From positions 166,679 to 230,678 of the forward strand of contig NZ_JAJQXA010000009.1 of NCBI RefSeq assembly GCF_021245985.1: 64,000 bases of DNA. Reading direction: 5' to 3'. The stretch comes from Flavobacterium soyae. Its GTDB lineage: Bacteria > Bacteroidota > Bacteroidia > Flavobacteriales > Flavobacteriaceae. Position numbers and translations under genes: made by a program. Shown one piece after another: positions 60,171 to 64,000 of the stretch. The notes under the pieces were generated by a model. That model had not been told where the DNA came from, searched no databases, and saw only the letters and a list, made by a program, of their open reading frames with translations. How positions within the stretch are numbered: position 1 is the first letter of the stretch; each line of letters opens with the position of its first letter.

Positions 60171-61430
60171 TTACAAATCGAATTGTTTAATTTTTCGGTA
60201 CAAAGTCCTTTCAGAAATCCCTAATTCATCTGCTGCTGCTTTTCGTTTTCCTTTATTTTTTTCTAATGACTTTTTGATCATTTCGATTTCTTTTTGTTCT
60301 AAACGCAGAATTTCTTCCTCCTCAATAGTTTCGGCAAATAAATAATTATCATCCGGAATCTGCTGGTAGTTTTCTTCCCGAACGTTTGGTGTCATAACCG
60401 CAGTTCTTGGTTCTTCTTCAAAATCAATTTCGCTGTCATTTTCCTGCGATCCGTATATCTTCTGAATCAAATTCGGATTAATATCCTGCATTTTTGAAGT
60501 GCCGTTTTTCATCAATTCCAAAGTCAGCTTTTTCAAATCGTTTAAGTCACTTCTCATATCAAAAAGCACTTTGTACAGAATATCTCTTTCGGTACTAAAA
60601 TCGCTGTCTTTTTTCGTATCACTTATTACAGATGGCAGATTACTTCCTTCTGACGGAAGATAAGAGGATAAAGTCGAAGCCGAAATATCGCGATTGGTTT
60701 CTAAAACCGAAATTTGTTCTGCCACATTTCGAAGCTGACGAATGTTTCCGTTCCATCTGAATTTTTGCAGTAATTGAACGGCATCGTCGTCTAGTTTTAA
60801 TGGAGGCATTTTATATTTATGGGCAAAATCGGCCACAAATTTTCTAAACAATAAATGAATATCGTCATTTCGCTCACGCAAAGGCGGTAATGTAATTTCG
60901 ACTGTTGTTAAACGATAATACAAATCTTCACGGAATTTCCCTTTTTCGATTGCATTAAACAAGTTTACGTTTGTTGCCGCTACAATACGAACATTGGTTT
61001 TTTGAACCTGAGACGAACCTACTTTTATAAATTCGCCATTTTCAAGAACACGCAGCAATCTAACCTGAGTTGTTAATGGCAGTTCACCAACTTCATCAAG
61101 AAAGATAGTTCCGCCGTCGGCTACTTCAAAATAACCTTCACGAGTACTTGTAGCTCCGGTAAAAGCTCCTTTTTCGTGTCCAAAAAGTTCACTGTCAATA
61201 GTTCCCTCCGGAATCGCTCCGCAGTTTACGGCAATATATTTACCATGCTTTCTGTGTGAAAGCGAATGTATAATTCTAGGGATATTTTCTTTACCAACAC
61301 CACTTTCTCCGGTTACCATAACCGAAATATCAGTTGGAGCAACCTGAATGGCTTTTTCTATGGCACGATTTAATTTGGGGTCGTTACCAATAATCTCAAA
61401 TCGTTGTTTTATTGCTTGAACTGTTTCCAT
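60171..61430 (-). CDS. Sigma-54-interacting transcriptional activator without receiver domain
   Basis: The 419 residues consist of an AAA+ domain with Walker A GESGVGKE at 41-48, the sigma54 contact loop GAFTGA at 88-93, and GGTIFLDEVGELPL. A linker follows, and a Fis-type HTH closes the protein (EKNKGKRKAAADELGISERT, LYRKIKQFDL). There is no receiver, GAF or PAS domain at the N-terminus, so it must be regulated by expression or by a partner. Its place between miaB and lptE suggests a role in envelope stress, but that is inference. Confidence 0.93.
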   Translation of the reverse strand: METVQAIKQRFEIIGNDPKLNRAIEKAIQVAPTDISVMVTGESGVGKENIPRIIHSLSHRKHGKYIAVNCGAIPEGTIDSELFGHEKGAFTGATSTREGYFEVADGGTIFLDEVGELPLTTQVRLLRVLENGEFIKVGSSQVQKTNVRIVAATNVNLFNAIEKGKFREDLYYRLTTVEITLPPLRERNDDIHLLFRKFVADFAHKYKMPPLKLDDDAVQLLQKFRWNGNIRQLRNVAEQISVLETNRDISASTLSSYLPSEGSNLPSVISDTKKDSDFSTERDILYKVLFDMRSDLNDLKKLTLELMKNGTSKMQDINPNLIQKIYGSQENDSEIDFEEEPRTAVMTPNVREENYQQIPDDNYLFAETIEEEEILRLEQKEIEMIKKSLEKNKGKRKAAADELGISERTLYRKIKQFDL

Positions 61431-61510
61431 TTGTGTTTTGTTTCAAGTTTTTATTAGTTTCAGGTTTCACGTTTAGCGTTTAACCTTAAAACTTTAGGCT
61501 TATATTTTAT

Positions 61511-62011
61511 TTTGCCACAGATTAAAGGGATTAACACAGATTATTCTAAATTATAAAATATATCTTTTATATTGAAGAGATTTTGTTTGAAAATTTACAA
61601 GCAATCCTACTTCTGAATCTGATAGTTTTATGTAATTTAAAATCTGAGCAATATGTTCATTTGAAAATTCTTTTATTGCTTTTACCTCTAAAACAATATC
61701 TTCATTAATAATGAAATCAGCATAAAATTTATGAGGTAAAATTTTACCCTTGTATTCGATTGAGTATTCCTTTTCTCTTTCAAAAGGAATATTATTTTCT
61801 TTAAATTCTAATTCTAAAGCGTCTTTGTAAACTACTTCTAACAGACCCGGTCCAAGATTTCGGTGTACTTCCATACAAATTCCAATAATCTTGTAAGTGT
61901 CTTTTTCTCTATGATGCTGCATGAATATTTATTTTACCACAAATCTAAAAATAAATAAAGTAAGAAAATTAATTCAAAAAAATCATTTTAATCCTTTTAA
62001 TCTGTGGCAAA
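61511..62011 (-). mobile_element. Repeat-bounded cassette (type C borders) with a GxxExxY gene
   Basis: The 24-bp ends are inverted copies with one mismatch: TTTGCCACAGATTAAAGGGA at 61511 and, read on the minus strand from 62011, TTTGCCACAGATTAAAAGGA. They enclose one gene in the direction of the operon, between the sigma54 activator and miaB. The same words, without a gene, are at 54.6 kb and twice near the end of the window. Confidence 0.6.
61551..61922 (-). CDS. GxxExxY protein
   Basis: The 123 residues contain the defining GLLEVVY in NLGPGLLEVVYKDALELEFK, and the pattern HKFYADFIINEDIVLEVKA that fits the D...ExK core of the PD-(D/E)xK nuclease superfamily. The family is common in Bacteroidota and other phyla, often as small ORFs in intergenic repeats; its function is unknown. 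It is intact and lies in the miaB operon between type C repeats. Confidence 0.92.
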   Translation of the reverse strand: MQHHREKDTYKIIGICMEVHRNLGPGLLEVVYKDALELEFKENNIPFEREKEYSIEYKGKILPHKFYADFIINEDIVLEVKAIKEFSNEHIAQILNYIKLSDSEVGLLVNFQTKSLQYKRYIL

Positions 62012-62017
62012 AAAAAA

Positions 62018-63463
62018 TTAATTCATGCTGCTTAATCCAACAGCTTCACCTTTTAGAGTTCCACTAGTACAGCTTGTAATTTTTACGTTTACAAAATCAC
62101 CAATTTTATAATTTTCTTTCGGGAAAACAACCGTAATACTTTGAGAATTTCTTCCTGAAAATTCGTCTTTTGATTTTTTAGAAACTTTTTCTACTAAAAC
62201 TTCAACTGTTTTTCCAACAAATTCTTCGCTTCTAAACCAGGCATGTTTTTGCTGTAAATCAACAATTTCCTGTAATCTTCTGGCTTTCGTTTCTTCTTCA
62301 ACATCATCTTTCATTTTTCTTCCTGCCAAAGTTCCTGGGCGTTCAGAATACGAATACATATAACCGAAATTATATTTTACATATTCCATTAAACTCATCG
62401 TATCTCGGTGATCTTGCTCCGTTTCTGTTGGGAAACCGGCTATCATATCCTGCGAAATCGAAGCATCTGGAACAATCGCTCTGATTTTGTCAATCAAAGC
62501 CATATATTCTTCACGAGTGTGCAGACGATTCATTTCTTTTAAAATTCGGTTACTTCCAGACTGAACCGGTAAGTGAATGTGTTTACAAATATTTGGATAT
62601 TTTGCAATAACATGCAGAATGCTTTCGTGCATATCCTGCGGATTTGAAGTCGAAAATCTGATGCGCATTTTAGGGAATCCAACAGCAACCATTTCCAACA
62701 ATTGATCAAAATCAACTGCAGTCGCTTTTTGCATGTCTGAAGCGTTTACGAAATCCTTTTTCAAACCGCCGCCATACCAAAGGTAACTGTCAACATTTTG
62801 ACCTAAAAGTGTAATTTCCTTAAAACCTTTGTTCCATAAATCCTGAATTTCGGTCATAATACTTTGAGGTTCACGACTACGCTCACGTCCACGTGTAAAA
62901 GGCACAACGCAAAACGTACACATATTATCGCAACCACGAGTTATGGAAACCAAAGCAGTAATTCCGTTACTCATTAAACGAACCGGTGAAATATCTCCGT
63001 AAGTTTCTTCTTTGGATAAAATTACATTAATGGCATCGCGGCCTTCTTCAACCTCTGCTAGTAAATTAGGAAGATCTTTGTAAGCATCGGGACCAACAAC
63101 AAGGTCAACTATTTTTTCTTCTTCCAAAAACTGACTTTTCAAGCGCTCTGCCATACAACCCAAAACTCCTACTTTCATTTTAGGATTCGTACGTTTTACC
63201 GCATTGTATTTTTCAAGACGCTTGCGAATCGTTTGTTCTGCTTTATCACGAATTGAACACGTGTTAACCAAAACCAAATCAGCTTCTTCTAAAACCGAAG
63301 TGGTATTATATCCACCTTCAGACAAAATGGAAGCCACGACTTCACTGTCCGAAAAATTCATCGCACAACCGTAACTTTCTATAAATAGTTTTTTAGTATT
63401 CTCAGGTTTATTTTCTAAAACAAGACTTTCGCCCTGTTTACTTTCTTCAATAATCTTTTCCAT
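62018..63463 (-). CDS. miaB: tRNA-2-methylthio-N6-isopentenyladenosine synthase
   Basis: MiaB is the radical-SAM methylthiotransferase that completes ms2i6A37 in tRNAs. The 481 residues have the N-terminal UPF0004 domain with cluster cysteines C33, C69 and C103 (YGCAMNFSD, VNTCSIRDK, LGCMAERL), the radical-SAM motif C178-x3-C182-x2-C185 (TRGCDNMCTFC), and a C-terminal TRAM domain (GKTVEVLVEKVSKKSKDE). It is the first gene of the conserved run leading to groEL. A well-formed flavobacterial promoter lies just upstream. Confidence 0.97.
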   Translation of the reverse strand: MEKIIEESKQGESLVLENKPENTKKLFIESYGCAMNFSDSEVVASILSEGGYNTTSVLEEADLVLVNTCSIRDKAEQTIRKRLEKYNAVKRTNPKMKVGVLGCMAERLKSQFLEEEKIVDLVVGPDAYKDLPNLLAEVEEGRDAINVILSKEETYGDISPVRLMSNGITALVSITRGCDNMCTFCVVPFTRGRERSREPQSIMTEIQDLWNKGFKEITLLGQNVDSYLWYGGGLKKDFVNASDMQKATAVDFDQLLEMVAVGFPKMRIRFSTSNPQDMHESILHVIAKYPNICKHIHLPVQSGSNRILKEMNRLHTREEYMALIDKIRAIVPDASISQDMIAGFPTETEQDHRDTMSLMEYVKYNFGYMYSYSERPGTLAGRKMKDDVEEETKARRLQEIVDLQQKHAWFRSEEFVGKTVEVLVEKVSKKSKDEFSGRNSQSITVVFPKENYKIGDFVNVKITSCTSGTLKGEAVGLSSMN

Positions 63464-63480
63464 TGTAAAATTTCAAAGTG

Positions 63481-63512
63481 CAAAGATAGCGTAAATACAG
63501 TCAATATGACAA
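63481..63512 (-). promoter_or_regulatory. Promoter of the miaB operon
   Basis: On the minus strand, TTG (63510-63512) is 21 bases from TATCTTTG (63481-63488), an exact fit to the flavobacterial TTG-N17-23-TAnnTTTG promoter. The start would be about 10 bases before the miaB ATG at 63463. Confidence 0.68.
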
Positions 63513-63524
63513 GATGGCAGAGGA

Positions 63525-63860
63525 GAAATTTTAGATTTTAGGTTTTAGATTGCAGATTGATAGAAAGAAAATCGATTCGTGAAAAATCTAAAATCTAAAA
63601 TCAGCAATCTAAAATATTCAAACAGCCACAGATTAAAAAGATTAAAATGATTCTTCAAGCTTTGTGAACTTTGCACTGAATTTTCAGCTCATAAAAAAAC
63701 CTTGTGAACTTTGCGGTTAAAATTTAGATTTAGGGGAGAAGATTTTATATTGATAGAATCTAAAATCAGCAATCTAAAATATTCAAACAGCCACAGATTA
63801 AAAAGATTAAAATGATTCTTCAGGCTTTGTGAACTTTACATTAAATTTTCAGCTTACATT
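63525..63860. repeat. Type A and type C repeats with a 100-bp direct duplication
   Basis: Type A words (TTTTAGATTTTAGG, AATCTAAAATCAGCAATCTA) and type C words (GCCACAGATTAAAAAGATTA) are mixed. A segment of about 100 bases at 63592-63691 is repeated in direct orientation at 63757-63856 with few changes, 165 bases apart. There is no ORF. The remaining bases to the window end show no gene. Confidence 0.7.
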
Positions 63861-64000
63861 AAATCTTTGCGAACTCCTATGTTTGTCAAGTTAATTTACG
63901 ATGAGTGATCGTTATGTTTAAATTTGCAATAATTAAGTGAAAAGGAATGAGAGTCCATTGGCGCCTAAATAGTTCAAGAAACATATTCTCGCAAAGAAAT

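Overview
The window looks like chromosome of a Flavobacterium or close relative (Bacteroidota). It is strongly AT-rich and genes mostly lack Shine-Dalgarno sites. Several promoters fit the flavobacterial -7 box TAnnTTTG. There is a type IX secretion (T9SS) substrate, a Bacteroidota-type LytTR two-component pair, and the order miaB - sigma54 activator - lptE - secG - groES - groEL. No species can be named from the sequence alone.

Layout. 1-10.1 kb is the 3' part of the division and cell wall (dcw) cluster: mraY end, murD, ftsW, murG, murC, ftsQ, ftsA, ftsZ, all on + and closed by a strong terminator. yqeY and tRNA-Arg(TCG) follow. 11.2-20.9 kb is one tight + strand operon of eleven genes. It combines pieces of riboflavin/pterin chemistry (GTP cyclohydrolase II, a RibD-type reductase, a 6-pyruvoyl-tetrahydropterin-synthase-like protein, an MDR dehydrogenase) with membrane-lipid and glycoconjugate genes (CDP-alcohol phosphotransferase, glycosyltransferase, three methyltransferases, a flippase, an LTA-synthase/PEtN-transferase-like enzyme). 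I know of no described product for this set and consider it the best candidate for an undescribed system.

21-39 kb is mostly on -: kup, a small beta-barrel protein, a 2042-residue M4 metallopeptidase with a T9SS tail, a TPR-LuxR regulator, and small membrane or metabolic genes. 39-48 kb is an accessory zone. It holds a divergent repressor/small-protein pair, a REP-associated tyrosine transposase with its REP repeats, a LytTR/histidine-kinase pair, and an operon with a GH19-type lysozyme. A diverged duplicate of the lytTR 3' end lies 2.6 kb from the intact gene. 49-54 kb has a SulP transporter, an AraC regulator with a short-chain dehydrogenase, a phosphodiesterase, and several hairpin repeat families. 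54.8-63.5 kb is the groEL-groES-secG-TPR protein-lptE-sigma54 activator-miaB run on -.

A second theme is small repeat-bounded cassettes inside conserved operons. Three of them, between murD and ftsW, groEL and groES, and the sigma54 activator and miaB, each carry one small ORF of the four-helix-bundle (S23/IVS) or GxxExxY family. Each uses a different repeat pair as borders, and related border repeats without ORFs occur elsewhere in the window.
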